Positions 24,677 through 34,612 of a stretch of 64,000 nucleotides of DNA are shown here, piece by piece (the stretch's first letter is position 1; the number at the start of each line of letters is the position of its first letter). The position numbers were made by a program, and so were the translations under genes. The DNA is from WTKD01 sp965243525 (GTDB taxonomy: Bacteria > Spirochaetota > Spirochaetia > WTKD01), in contig OZ251568.1 in the NCBI GenBank assembly GCA_965243525.1, forward strand, positions 1,054,001 to 1,118,000, read 5' to 3'. The notes under the pieces are model-generated. The model saw nothing but the letters and a program-made list of their open reading frames with translations, was not told the DNA's origin and searched no databases.

Positions 24677-25429
24677 ATGAAAAAACTAATTATTTGTATG
24701 GTGCTATTTTGTATCTACATACCTTTTGTGTTTGCGGGTGGCGCGTCAGAAGATCCTAATACTATTGTCGCAGCGACTGATGCAACGTGGCCTCCTATGG
24801 AATTCATCAATGAAGACAAAGAAGTTGTTGGATTTGCCATCGATATGTTCGATGAGGTTGCACGCCGTGCTGGGCTAGAGGTTAAGTATCTGCCGACTGC
24901 TTGGGATGGCATTTTTGCAGGATTATCAAATGGGGCCTATGATGTCATCCTCTCTTCAGTCACCATAACCGAAGAACGAAAAAAACTTTATGATTTTTCG
25001 ATTCCCTATGTGAACGCTGGACAGGTGCTCGTTGTGCGTAGCGACCTTGACGCTTCTCTTGATCATCTCGATGCCTTTAATGGACGCACCGTCGGCGCGC
25101 AAATTGCAACGACTGGAGCGTTCGAAGTTGAGAACTATCCAGAAATAAAATTGGCAACCTATGACGATATTGGACTTGCCTTTCAGGATCTGGTAAATGG
25201 CCGCATTGATGGAGTGGTCACAGATACTCCCGTTGCAGCAAATTTTGCATTGCAAAGCGATGCATATAAAGGAGTGCTGAAAATTGTTGGTGATCCCTAT
25301 ACCAGTGAATCATATGGAATTGTGTTCCATCAAGACGATGATGACCTACGCGAACGCATCAACGAGGCATTACAATCTGTTATAGACGATGGAATGATAG
25401 AAGAGCTCACCACGAAATGGCTTCGTTAA
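24677..25429 (+). CDS. Polar amino-acid ABC transporter binding protein (second system)
   Basis: Family 3 solute-binding protein, 250 residues from ATG 24677 (GGAG box upstream; the in-frame TTG 12 nt earlier overlaps that box). Signal peptide MKKLIICMVLFCIYIPFVFA then GGASEDP. Motifs: WPPMEFINEDKEVVGFAIDM, ITEERKKLYDFSIPYVNAGQ and the closing IDDGMIEELTTKWL. First gene of a complete binding protein-permease-ATPase operon. Confidence 0.94.
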   Translation: MKKLIICMVLFCIYIPFVFAGGASEDPNTIVAATDATWPPMEFINEDKEVVGFAIDMFDEVARRAGLEVKYLPTAWDGIFAGLSNGAYDVILSSVTITEERKKLYDFSIPYVNAGQVLVVRSDLDASLDHLDAFNGRTVGAQIATTGAFEVENYPEIKLATYDDIGLAFQDLVNGRIDGVVTDTPVAANFALQSDAYKGVLKIVGDPYTSESYGIVFHQDDDDLRERINEALQSVIDDGMIEELTTKWLR

Positions 25430-26217
25430 AAAACGATGACCGCACAGCTCAAGCAAGACTATACAACAGTGATAGCACCCTTGTTCCACTAAAATCTAAT
25501 AAGCAAGTGCTTTGGGCATGGCGTATCTCCTTAGGGTGCGCCGTGCTTTCCTTGATTATCCTTCCCATAACCCAACCAGATCCCTATTTTAGAATTCTCC
25601 GCGTTATTCCCGACGGCATTCTCCGAACTTTTATGGTCACCACTTTTTCCATGTGTCTCGCATTGTTCATAGGGTTCATCACCGGACTTGGGCAAATTAC
25701 AACGTTTAATCCTATACGCATCATCTGCACAACCTATGTCGAAGTGGTCCGAGGCATTCCCTTGCTGATTCAGTTGTTTTATATCTACTATGCACTGGGA
25801 AAATTCATTGCGCTTCCTGCAATGCTCTCTGCGGTCATTGCAATGGGATTCTGTTATGGCGCCTATATCAGTGAAATTTTTCGGGCGGGGATGGCAGCAA
25901 TTCCCAAGGGGCAAATGGAGGCTTCCCTGGCTCTTGGCTTCACTCGTCCACAAACGATTATATTTGTCATACTTCCACAGACGTTTAGAAGCATTCTCCC
26001 TCCTATTGGAAATGAATTTATAGCATTGCTCAAAGATTCATCGCTTGTGTCTATTTTAGCAATCGCTGACCTTTCGCGGCGGGGGCGAGAATTTTCTGCC
26101 GCAACGTTTACCCATTTTGAAACTTATACCGTCATCGCATTGGTATATCTCACCATAACGCTTATCATGTCTAAAGGAGTAGCCTATCTTGAAGAAAAAA
26201 CGTCCTATTATCAATAA
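25417..26217 (+). CDS. Polar amino-acid ABC transporter permease (second system)
   Basis: 266-residue PAAT permease starting at ATG 25417, overlapping the binding-protein gene by 13 nt. Core motif TYVEVVRGIPLLIQLFYIYY, EAA loop QMEASLALGFTRPQTIIFVI, then PPIGNEFIALLKDSSLVS. Three to five membrane segments follow a hydrophilic N-terminus of about 35 residues. Confidence 0.93.
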   Translation: MASLKNDDRTAQARLYNSDSTLVPLKSNKQVLWAWRISLGCAVLSLIILPITQPDPYFRILRVIPDGILRTFMVTTFSMCLALFIGFITGLGQITTFNPIRIICTTYVEVVRGIPLLIQLFYIYYALGKFIALPAMLSAVIAMGFCYGAYISEIFRAGMAAIPKGQMEASLALGFTRPQTIIFVILPQTFRSILPPIGNEFIALLKDSSLVSILAIADLSRRGREFSAATFTHFETYTVIALVYLTITLIMSKGVAYLEEKTSYYQ

Positions 26218-26998
26218 GAAGGATGCAGATCCAACGCCTTCCAGTGAACAGCAATCATCTGCTGCTCCAAAATTGCAGATTGAAAACTTGTCTAAATCGT
26301 TTAAGAACGACGTGCAAGCATTATCTGATGTGAGTCTTACCGTCGAAAGTGGCGAAGTCGTAGTAATCATCGGCCCTTCTGGAAGCGGCAAAAGCACCCT
26401 ATTGCGATCAATCAATGCGTTGGAAATTCCCGATACCGGCAAAATTCATCTTGATGGCCAAGTAGTACAGATGAATCCAAAACACATACGATTAATCCGC
26501 GAACGCGTTGGCATGGTGTTTCAGCAATTCAATCTTTTCCCACACCTAACCGCTTTTCGAAATATTACATTAGCACCCATTCACGTAAAACATAGATCAA
26601 AGATGCTATCAGAAAAAAACGCTCTTGACCTGCTCAAAAAGGTTGGACTTTCCGACAAAAAGGATAGCTATCCAAACCAACTCTCAGGGGGGCAAAAACA
26701 ACGAATAGCTATTGCGAGAGCCTTGGCTATGAATCCAGAGGTCATGCTCTTTGATGAACCAACGTCAGCGCTTGATCCGGAGATGATCAAAGAAGTCCTT
26801 GATGTCATGGTTCACCTTGCAAAGAATGAAGGCATGACCATGCTTGTTGTTTCACATGAAATGGGATTTGCAAAAGCGGCGGCAGATCGAGTCATTTTCA
26901 TGGATGAGGGCAAAATCATTGAAACAGCACCGCCAAACGTGCTTTTTTCTAACCCAAAAAAACTGCGAACAAAACGATTCTTGGAACATATTCTGTAA
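26189..26998 (+). CDS. Polar amino-acid ABC transporter ATPase (GlnQ/HisP type)
   Basis: Cytoplasmic ATPase of the amino-acid transporter. TTG start at 26189 with AAAGGAG about 9 nt before it, overlapping the permease gene by 29 nt. 269 residues, about 30 longer at the N-terminus than usual (a charged Lys/Ser/Pro-rich tail). Walker A GPSGSGKSTLL, Q-loop MVFQQFNLFPH, signature LSGGQKQRIAIARAL, Walker B VMLFDEPTSALD, switch His in VSHEMGFA. It may also serve the orphan binding protein/permease at 14.9-16.6 kb (inference). Confidence 0.96.
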   Translation: MKKKRPIINKKDADPTPSSEQQSSAAPKLQIENLSKSFKNDVQALSDVSLTVESGEVVVIIGPSGSGKSTLLRSINALEIPDTGKIHLDGQVVQMNPKHIRLIRERVGMVFQQFNLFPHLTAFRNITLAPIHVKHRSKMLSEKNALDLLKKVGLSDKKDSYPNQLSGGQKQRIAIARALAMNPEVMLFDEPTSALDPEMIKEVLDVMVHLAKNEGMTMLVVSHEMGFAKAAADRVIFMDEGKIIETAPPNVLFSNPKKLRTKRFLEHIL

Positions 26999-27023
26999 CA
27001 TTCGCCACAGAAATACCATATAC

Positions 27024-27043
27024 GCGGCTCGCTAACCGCTTTT
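27024..27043 (+). terminator. Possible terminator after amino-acid transporter operon
   Basis: GCGG (27024-27027) and CCGC (27036-27039) with an 8-nt loop and TTTT after, 26 nt past the ATPase stop. Short stem, so weak support. Confidence 0.35.
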
Positions 27044-27187
27044 AGGGGTGCATCCAATAAAGCCACACCATGCGCCAAAAGATCACCCCAGTTACCACAC
27101 ATCTATAGCCCTGCAAGAAAATTTTCAGATCGTCAAAGAATCCTTCTCTAGATAAATAGTCTTTATGTTCCATGCGTTTTGATCCGA

Positions 27188-28270
27188 ATGTATACTGTGA
27201 AAATGGGTGATTCACACAGTACTAAACTTCAAGATGCGAATATAATGAAGCATTTTCCAAAAATAGAACTCCACAGGCATCTTGAAGGAATGTTGTCCAT
27301 TGATACTCTGTATGAATTTGCACAACGCTATGACCTTGGATATAGCGCCGATAAAGAAGAATTCTACAAAGAGGTGCAATTTCCTCTCGATGCTCCGCCT
27401 GACTTCTTGTTGTTTTTGTCTAAATTTAAGAACAACTGGTATGGCAGCATGGAAGATGTGTACACAATCTCCTATAACTCAGTGAAAGAATGCAAAGACG
27501 ATGGATTATTTTATCTTGAACTGCGTTTTTCTCCAGAACATTTTGCATTGAAGAACAATTTTGATCGAATGCAGGTAACCAAAACGGTTATCGAGGCTTC
27601 AGAAAAAGCTGCAAAAGAAATAGACCTCCATATACGATTTTTAATCACTTTCAATCGAGGAAAACAAGATCAATTTGAAATGATGCATCTGTATGAGCAA
27701 TTATGTGCGCTGAACCTTTCTTCAATTGTAGGAGTGGACCTTGCGGGAGATGAACTTGGGTTTCCGCCTGATCTGTTTATAGAGTTTTTTCGTTATGTTT
27801 ACACGAAGGGCATTCACAAATCGACTATTCATGCGGGTGAGGTAGCTCCTCCGCAACAGATATGGACAGCTATCGATCAAATGCATGCCGCACGCATTGG
27901 GCACGGAACATCTTGTTATAAGGATAAAACCCTACAGCGGGTGCTAACTGCGCGAAATATTCCTCTTGAGCAGTGCATTACTTCAAATTATCAAACCGCA
28001 TCATGGAAAAACGAAAAGACCCACCCATTTGGAACCTTCTATCGTACCGGCGTTCCCGTAACGATTAACTCAGATGATCCATCAATCCAAAATACTCTTC
28101 TCACCGATGACTACGTCAAAATTGCAAAATATTTCTCATTTGATATTGATGATTTTGTTGCTTGTAACACATTGGCTCTTGAATCATCGTTTTTAGATAA
28201 AAAATCTCAAGAGATATTTCAAAAACAATACATCCAACGAGTAGAAGAGTTTAAAACAAAACACCTCTGA
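27188..28270 (+). CDS. add: Adenosine deaminase
   Basis: Hydrolyses adenosine to inosine and ammonia. TIM-barrel amidohydrolase with the zinc ligands in ELHRHLEG, HAGEVAPP with the catalytic Glu, IGHGTS, and NSDDPS. About 340 residues, normal. Start uncertain: no clear ribosome site; ATG 27188 is listed, but ATG 27245 (MKHFPKIELHRHLEG) matches the usual family N-terminus best. Stands alone downstream of a transporter operon. It could recycle adenosine made by the ahcY product encoded on the other side of the origin, feeding inosine toward GuaB/GuaA (inference). Confidence 0.93.
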   Translation: MYTVKMGDSHSTKLQDANIMKHFPKIELHRHLEGMLSIDTLYEFAQRYDLGYSADKEEFYKEVQFPLDAPPDFLLFLSKFKNNWYGSMEDVYTISYNSVKECKDDGLFYLELRFSPEHFALKNNFDRMQVTKTVIEASEKAAKEIDLHIRFLITFNRGKQDQFEMMHLYEQLCALNLSSIVGVDLAGDELGFPPDLFIEFFRYVYTKGIHKSTIHAGEVAPPQQIWTAIDQMHAARIGHGTSCYKDKTLQRVLTARNIPLEQCITSNYQTASWKNEKTHPFGTFYRTGVPVTINSDDPSIQNTLLTDDYVKIAKYFSFDIDDFVACNTLALESSFLDKKSQEIFQKQYIQRVEEFKTKHL

Positions 28271-28315
28271 TGATTATTCTCTCTCAAAACATGAACCGCG
28301 CTTACTAAAAAGCAA

Positions 28316-28331
28316 TGTTTCATGTGAAACA
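28316..28331. promoter_or_regulatory. parS centromere-like site
   Basis: TGTTTCATGTGAAACA differs at one position from the bacterial parS consensus TGTTTCACGTGAAACA. Flanking A-A and T-T extend the symmetry. It lies in the 296-nt gap between add and gyrA, 4.6 kb from parB and about 6 kb from the candidate origin. ParB would bind here to start partition. The remainder of this gap (28332-28566) shows no gene or clear structure. Confidence 0.85.
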
Positions 28332-28566
28332 TTGTTCTGTATCCCTGCAGCAGATCAATTGTATTTTCTGCTTTGATGCGTTGAAACTAAACACCTCTAC
28401 GCATGCATCTTCTAGAAATTCTTGAACAATTACACTATCGCTATCTGCTTTAAATGAAATACCACGTAGTGCTGAATCGTTGTCGACACATATAGCATTG
28501 TCGATTTTCTGTATGAAACAAATTTATTGGATAGCGCTAGTACCGACGGCGATAAAACCCTTTGAA

Positions 28567-31002
28567 CTACAATTCGTTGGCGGTGGAAAGTGATTGTATC
28601 ATGTCCCCTTTTCCCAAGGTGAGCACTCGTACTCCTGAGGCCATTCGCCCTTGCGTAGAGACGTTTGTAACCGGTATTCTGATCATTTTTCCATTTTGGG
28701 TAACCATCGTGCAATGGTCTTCCTCTGACACTGAAATTCCCGCCACCAAATACCCTGTTTTATCAGGATGTGTTGTAAAGCAGCGCTGGCCACCGGTGCC
28801 CCGTGCGTGCGCCATAAATGCATCGTATTCCATTCGTTTTCCAAAGCCTCGCTCGCTTACCAAGAAAATTTGCTGTGCAGAATCGACGCAATGTGCAGAC
28901 ACTAGCATATCATCTGGTTTAAGCTGTATGCCCTTGACTCCTGCAGCACTCCTTCCAACAGCCTTAACCTGCGGCCCAGGACAGCGTAGAGCTTTTCCTT
29001 GCTTAGTCACGAAAAAAAGATCGTTTTCAGGATAGTGAGTAAGAACAATGTCTATAAGCTCATCGTCTTCAGCCAAGCGTATCGCTGCTATCTTTCGTTT
29101 CTTCGCATTCTTAAACAGGGAAAGCATCATACGTTTAACCTTCCCTTTCTTGGTGGCAAATACAATCGATTGCGTATCATCCTGTGGAGATGCTGCAAAT
29201 AGTGAAGTGATCATCTCACCTTCTTCAAGTTGCACAAAGGAAGCAACATGCATCCCTCGCGCCTCCCGACGTCCCTCCTGGATGAAATGACACCTCACCC
29301 AAAACAGCCGCCCCTGCGACGTAACAAAATACACATTGTCATGGGTGGTTGCTTCACAGAGTCGCTTGATATAATCACCCTCATGCAGATGTGTAGCCGA
29401 ATTTACTCCCTTGCCTCCTCGTGACTGCGCACGTAACTGTCGCAATGGAATGCGCTTTATATATCCATCTGCCGACAAGGTGACGAGCATATTTTCCTCT
29501 TGCATAAGGTCTTCAATTTCGAGCTCTGATATTTCTTCAGCTAAAATAGCAGTGCGCCTTGCGTCACCGAAACGATCTGCAATGGCTCGAGTTTCTTCTG
29601 TGACGATGGTCAAAATGCGCCCCTCATTTTTGATGAGGTCATCAAGGTCAGCAATCTTTGTCTTCAGATCTGCGAGTTCTTTTTTTACGTTCAGAATTTC
29701 TAAATTGCTCAATCGATACAGGCGTAATTCAAGGATTGCCTGGGCTTGCTTTTCGGTAAATGCAAACTGAGCAATGAGGTTTTCACGAGCGTCTGCAATT
29801 GCCCGTGCAGCTCGAATAATTTTAATTATCTCATCAAGAACATCGATTGCTGTAAGATATCCTTCAAGTATGTGTGCTCTATTCTTGGCCTTAGTGAGCT
29901 CAAAAACACTTCGTTTTGTGATCATCTGCTTGCGATGATCTATAAACAATTGAATCTGTTCGCGAAGCGATAGAACCTTTGGCAAACCATTCACCAAGGC
30001 AAGATTAACTATTGAATATCCCCTTTGAAGCTCAGAATGTGCGAGCAGCTGATTTTCAACAATGTCAAGATTTGCATCTTTTGTTGTCTCAAATACAATT
30101 CGGAGTCCCTTTCGATCAGATTCATCGCGTATATTGCGTATCCCTATAAGCTTCTTATTTTTGACTTTGTGCGCAATACCTCGTATCAAATCTGATTTAT
30201 TCACCTGATACGGAATTTCAGTAACAATAATATCTGCCTTGTTTCGCGACTCTTCACGATGGGTTCGTGCTCGCAGGATAATACGGCCACGTCCAGTAGC
30301 ATAGGCTTCCTTGATTCCCTTTGTGCCCACAATGATGCCGCCGGTTGAAAAATCAGGCCCCGATATATGGTTCATAAGCGCATCGGTGGAAATAGTTTGA
30401 TCGTCAATAACTGCTTCGATTGCATCAGCAATCTCACGTAAATTATGTGAAGGAATGTTAGTTGTCATGCCAACCGCTATGCCTGTTCCCCCATTTGCTA
30501 ATAAGAATGGAAATCGTCCCGGAAGGATCTCAGGTTCCTGCAATGAATCGTCGTAATTACCTTTAAACGCAACAGTTTCCTTTTCTATATCCTGTACCAT
30601 GAGTTCGGCCAACTCTGTCATACGCACTTCTGTGTATCGAGAAGCAGCAGGCGGATCCCCATCGATGGAACCAAAATTCCCCTGCCCCTCGACAATTGGG
30701 TATCGAAGTGAAAAATCTTGCGCCAATCGTACCAAGGCATCGTAAATGCTTTGATCTCCATGCGGATGGTATTTCCCTAGAGTATCGCCCACAACTCGTC
30801 CACTCTTTTTAAAAGCCGTAGTATGGGTGACGCCCATCTCGTGCATAACGTACAAAATACGTCGGTGCACCGGTTTAATACCATCACGTATATCCGGCAA
30901 AGCGCGACTTACAATAACCGACATCGCATAGGTTAGATAAGAATCTTGCAATTCTTTTTCAATAGTAATAGGTTCTATTCCGTAATGATTTTGTGTGTCC
31001 AT
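28567..31002 (-). CDS. gyrA: DNA gyrase subunit A
   Basis: Breakage-reunion subunit of gyrase. 811 residues. Catalytic Tyr123 in AASRYTEVRM. The C-terminal beta-pinwheel carries a GyrA box QSRGGKG (consensus QRRGGKG). In the quinolone region YHPHGDQSIYDAL the residue matching E. coli Ser83 is Gln84, while Asp88 matches Asp87. Eight nt after gyrB; no strong ribosome site, so translation is probably coupled. Confidence 0.98.
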   Translation of the reverse strand: MDTQNHYGIEPITIEKELQDSYLTYAMSVIVSRALPDIRDGIKPVHRRILYVMHEMGVTHTTAFKKSGRVVGDTLGKYHPHGDQSIYDALVRLAQDFSLRYPIVEGQGNFGSIDGDPPAASRYTEVRMTELAELMVQDIEKETVAFKGNYDDSLQEPEILPGRFPFLLANGGTGIAVGMTTNIPSHNLREIADAIEAVIDDQTISTDALMNHISGPDFSTGGIIVGTKGIKEAYATGRGRIILRARTHREESRNKADIIVTEIPYQVNKSDLIRGIAHKVKNKKLIGIRNIRDESDRKGLRIVFETTKDANLDIVENQLLAHSELQRGYSIVNLALVNGLPKVLSLREQIQLFIDHRKQMITKRSVFELTKAKNRAHILEGYLTAIDVLDEIIKIIRAARAIADARENLIAQFAFTEKQAQAILELRLYRLSNLEILNVKKELADLKTKIADLDDLIKNEGRILTIVTEETRAIADRFGDARRTAILAEEISELEIEDLMQEENMLVTLSADGYIKRIPLRQLRAQSRGGKGVNSATHLHEGDYIKRLCEATTHDNVYFVTSQGRLFWVRCHFIQEGRREARGMHVASFVQLEEGEMITSLFAASPQDDTQSIVFATKKGKVKRMMLSLFKNAKKRKIAAIRLAEDDELIDIVLTHYPENDLFFVTKQGKALRCPGPQVKAVGRSAAGVKGIQLKPDDMLVSAHCVDSAQQIFLVSERGFGKRMEYDAFMAHARGTGGQRCFTTHPDKTGYLVAGISVSEEDHCTMVTQNGKMIRIPVTNVSTQGRMASGVRVLTLGKGDMIQSLSTANEL

Positions 31003-31010
31003 AGTTTTTG

Positions 31011-32915
31011 TTAAATATCTAGTTTATCTATCAACAATGCATGCTCTTGGATAAATTCACGTCGTGGAGCAACTTCATCTCCCATCAACAAGCTAAACAA
31101 CGAATCCGCCCTAACTTCGTCTTCTAGTTGTATTTTGAGCATGGTTCGCTGCTCAGGATTCATCGTGGTCTCCCACAATTGTTCTGGATTCATCTCTCCC
31201 AACCCTTTGTAGCGTTGCACGATTGTTTTTCCCTTGGCCTTTAATTCAGCGAGATGCACGTCGCGCTCAGCATCGGTATATGCATAGCGTGTTGTTTTTG
31301 TCGTGCTTATCTTATACAGGGGTGGTTGAGCAATATACACATACCCAGCCTCTATCGCAGGACGCATATAACGAAAAAAGAACGTAAGAAGAAGCGTTCT
31401 AATATGCGAACCATCTACATCAGCATCCGCCATAATGATAATTTTGTGGTATCGTATTTTGTTTATATCAAACGTATCATCGATCCCTGCTCCCAATGTC
31501 AGAATGATCGGCTGCAATTTTTCATTTGTCAGCACCTTATCCAACCTATTTTTTTCAACATTGAGCAGCTTCCCGCGCAGCGGCAAGACCGCTTGAAATC
31601 GCCGATCTCTTCCTTGTTTTGCGCTTCCTCCTGCTGAATCACCCTCCACGATGTAAATCTCGGATTGTGCAGGATCTTTCTCCGCGCAATCCACAAGCAA
31701 GCCCGGGAGCCCCGTGCTATCCAGTACCGTTTTACGTCGGGTGATTTCTTTTGCCTTTTGCGCAGCAATACGCGCTTCAGCGGCGGTGAGTGCTTTTTTT
31801 ACAATAAGATCTCGTTCTTTTGGATGCGATTCAAAATACTGGGTAAGGTATTTTCGAACTATTGATTCAACATAGCCGCGTACTTCTGGATTTCCAAGCC
31901 TCGTCTTTGTTTGTCCTTCAAACTGCGGCTCCCCCATCCTTACCGTTACAACCGCGGTTAACCCTTCTCGAACGTCATCGCCTTCAAAAGACATAATCGA
32001 TTTTTTAGGAATCTTTGTTTGCTTCAACAATTCATTCATTGCCTTTGAAAGAGCGCTCCTAAACCCAGTTAAATGTGTTCCGCCATCGCGCGTATTCACC
32101 GTGTTTACAAACGAATAGACCTGTTCGTTGATACTTGAATTATATGCAAGACAAAACTCAATCGTAACATCATCAACAGTGTCTTTTCCGTATATGAGAT
32201 CCTTGTGGAGCAGAGATTTTGTCTGGTTGATATAGGCGATAAAATCAACAATGCCGCCTTCAAATTGGAATTTTTGGGTTTTGGGATCATCTGTTCGAAG
32301 ATCACTAATGATGATAGCAATCCCACGATTAAGGAAGGCAACCTCACGCAATCGTCGAGATAACACATCAAAATTAAACGCCCGCGTAGAAAAAATCTGA
32401 TCATCAGGCAAAAAATTGATCTCTGTGCCTGTTTTTTCAGAATCTCCTGTTGATACAAGAGGAGTTTGCACGATTCCACGTTGATAAGATTGTTCCCAAA
32501 CTTTGCCCTTCCCCCAAACACGCACCTTGCAAAAGGATGACAATGCATTGACGACAGATAAACCGACACCGTGTAATCCTGCAGAAACTGCGTACGACGT
32601 TCGGTTAAACTTTCCACCAGCGTGCAATTTCGTCATCACCACTTCAAGCCCGCTCATTTTTTCTTCGGGATGTTCTTCAATCGGAATACCGCGGCCATTA
32701 TCAGAAACGGTCACCGAACCATCTTTTTCCAAGGTAATCTGAATATCTGTACAGAATCCAGCTAAGGATTCATCAACACTATTATCCACAAGTTCATAGA
32801 CAAGATGATGTAATCCTCCAAGGTCAGTGGACCCAATGTACATGCTTGGACGCTTGCGTACGCCCTCTAAACCCCTTAATATTTGTATGTTTTCAGATGT
32901 ATAGTAATTTTGCAC
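31011..32915 (-). CDS. gyrB: DNA gyrase subunit B
   Basis: ATPase subunit of gyrase. 634 residues. Starts with GTG at 32915. GHKL ATPase motifs VYELVDNSVDESLAG and DNGRGIP, the ATP lid GLHGVGLSVVNALS, the TOPRIM motif EGDSAGGSAKQGRDRRFQA with PLRGK, and DADVDGSHI are all present. Located beside dnaA but divergent from it, rather than after recF as in many bacteria. Confidence 0.98.
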   Translation of the reverse strand: MQNYYTSENIQILRGLEGVRKRPSMYIGSTDLGGLHHLVYELVDNSVDESLAGFCTDIQITLEKDGSVTVSDNGRGIPIEEHPEEKMSGLEVVMTKLHAGGKFNRTSYAVSAGLHGVGLSVVNALSSFCKVRVWGKGKVWEQSYQRGIVQTPLVSTGDSEKTGTEINFLPDDQIFSTRAFNFDVLSRRLREVAFLNRGIAIIISDLRTDDPKTQKFQFEGGIVDFIAYINQTKSLLHKDLIYGKDTVDDVTIEFCLAYNSSINEQVYSFVNTVNTRDGGTHLTGFRSALSKAMNELLKQTKIPKKSIMSFEGDDVREGLTAVVTVRMGEPQFEGQTKTRLGNPEVRGYVESIVRKYLTQYFESHPKERDLIVKKALTAAEARIAAQKAKEITRRKTVLDSTGLPGLLVDCAEKDPAQSEIYIVEGDSAGGSAKQGRDRRFQAVLPLRGKLLNVEKNRLDKVLTNEKLQPIILTLGAGIDDTFDINKIRYHKIIIMADADVDGSHIRTLLLTFFFRYMRPAIEAGYVYIAQPPLYKISTTKTTRYAYTDAERDVHLAELKAKGKTIVQRYKGLGEMNPEQLWETTMNPEQRTMLKIQLEDEVRADSLFSLLMGDEVAPRREFIQEHALLIDKLDI

Positions 32916-32996
32916 CGTGAACTCTTCGTATGATCGCTGTATTTATTGTATATGGCTTGCAAAAGAGAGTACAGAACTATACCCTAGAAGGACGCT

Positions 32997-34361
32997 ATGG
33001 ACAATCCTTTTTGGAATGAGGCAGTAAAAGAGGTCGCATCAACGTTGAGTGCTGAGGAGCACCAGCTGTGGTTTACCCAGATTCAATTGATGCAGGTGAA
33101 AGATTCCAAGGTAATTGTACAAGTTCCTTCTGCGTTCTATCGCGATCAATTTAAAAGACGTTATCAAAAAAGCATTGAAAAAAAATTAGAAATACTTTCG
33201 GGCCGTGTCTATTCACTTGATTACAGCGTTAACCCTGAAAAACTATCGACACAAACCAACCAGCTGCCAGATACTAAGGCAGATGCATTGCCGGTACAAC
33301 CGCTTACGGTTCACGCTGAAACATACAACGTCAATCCTAGACTGAATGGATTGAACCCTGTATATACCTTTGATTCATTTGTCGTTGGAGAGAACAACCA
33401 GTTCGCTGCAAATGCAACCATCGCCATCGCTAAAAATCCTGGGACAGCGTACAACCCCTGTTTGATCTATGGAAAAGTGGGATTAGGAAAAACACATTTA
33501 CTGCAGTCTGTTGGTAACTATATCCTTGCCCATCGCCCAAAAAAATCGGTTATTTGCGTAACCGCAGAGGATTTCACCAACGAATTCATCCGAGCAATAC
33601 AGCATAATGCCATGCATGCATTCAAGCTGAAATATCGAGAAGTTGATGTATTGCTCATCGACGATGTGCATTTTTTACAGAAGAAAACTGAAACTCAGGA
33701 AGAATTATTTCACACGTTTAACGCCCTTTTTGAGACAAAAAAACAAATGGTGTTTACCTGTGATCGACCCATGTCAGAGATACGAGACATCACTGAACGA
33801 TTGCAAAATCGATTCACCCGAGGGCTCACGGTCGATTTGCAACCACCAAAGATAGAAACCGCCGTTGCTATTTTACAAAAAAAAGCAATACAAAGACATG
33901 TTTCAGTGCCAACCGATGTATTACACTATATCTGTCAAAACATCCGATCAAACGTGCGGGATCTCGAAGCCGCTCTAACTAAGGTCATCCATTCTGCCGA
34001 AGTCATGCAAACTGAAATAAGCATACAAACCATCAAACCCACCCTGCAAGATATGTTCCAACAGTCATCTCGTACGGATATTCCTATCGCCCTCATTCAA
34101 AAGGCAGTTGCTGAGTATTATTCGACAAGTGTTTCAGAATTGAAAGGAAAGAGTCGGATTAACCGCATTGTTTTTCCGCGCAAAGTTGCTGTATACCTCG
34201 CACGAACCTTTAATAAAAATGTATCGTATTCTGACATCGGGCTTGAATTTGGCGGCCGCGATCATACGACAATCATCCATTCATATCAAAATATCGAACA
34301 ATTTTTGAAACGCGACCCCCATTTTTCAAACGTATTAGAAAGAATCATCGCATCGATCTAA
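32997..34361 (+). CDS. dnaA: Chromosomal replication initiator DnaA
   Basis: AAA+ initiator that binds DnaA boxes and opens oriC. 454 residues. Domain I 1-85, variable linker to about 115, Walker A GKVGLGKTHLLQ, Walker B VLLIDDVHFL, sensor and box VII region ERLQNRFTRGL, and domain IV with the signature GGRDHTTIIHSY. AGAAGGA box before ATG. Promoter gap to gyrB is only 81 nt with no strong DnaA box. Confidence 0.99.
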   Translation: MDNPFWNEAVKEVASTLSAEEHQLWFTQIQLMQVKDSKVIVQVPSAFYRDQFKRRYQKSIEKKLEILSGRVYSLDYSVNPEKLSTQTNQLPDTKADALPVQPLTVHAETYNVNPRLNGLNPVYTFDSFVVGENNQFAANATIAIAKNPGTAYNPCLIYGKVGLGKTHLLQSVGNYILAHRPKKSVICVTAEDFTNEFIRAIQHNAMHAFKLKYREVDVLLIDDVHFLQKKTETQEELFHTFNALFETKKQMVFTCDRPMSEIRDITERLQNRFTRGLTVDLQPPKIETAVAILQKKAIQRHVSVPTDVLHYICQNIRSNVRDLEAALTKVIHSAEVMQTEISIQTIKPTLQDMFQQSSRTDIPIALIQKAVAEYYSTSVSELKGKSRINRIVFPRKVAVYLARTFNKNVSYSDIGLEFGGRDHTTIIHSYQNIEQFLKRDPHFSNVLERIIASI

Positions 34362-34432
34362 CTATTTTGTCCTAGATAATCTCTCAGTAATGAGCCAGCT
34401 AGCCAGAATACTCTGTCGTAGATTAGCAATCC

Positions 34433-34612
34433 TGTGGAAAATTATGTGCAAAACATGTGTATATTTCGTAGTTATTGCAAATGGTTGAAAGATAGCCTAG
34501 TCTTTTCAACGGGCTATGGGTAGGGTATCTCTGTATTATAGGTATAGTTACCAAGGTTTTCTACATATCTTCTGAGACTACTACTACTTCTAATATATAA
34601 ATATAACGTACT
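34433..34612 (+). other. Candidate origin of replication (oriC) with DnaA boxes and DnaA-trio
   Basis: In the 275-nt dnaA-dnaN gap. Three box-like 9-mers in one orientation, TGTGGAAAA (34433-34441), TGTGCAAAA (34445-34453) and TGTGTATAT (34456-34464), start 12 and 11 nt apart, about one helical turn. About 110 nt on, the triplets CTA CTA CTA CTT CTA (34578-34592) match the DnaA-trio element described in Bacillus subtilis, followed directly by an AT-only tract (34591-34606) suited to unwinding. The boxes all differ from TGTGGATAA, and the spacing to the trio is longer than in Bacillus. Confidence 0.75.

Noticed and set aside
27045..27090. GGGGTG...CACCCC arms after the amino-acid transporter as a small RNA
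   Set aside because: Arms are short, the loop is long and unstructured by eye, and no promoter or terminator fits.
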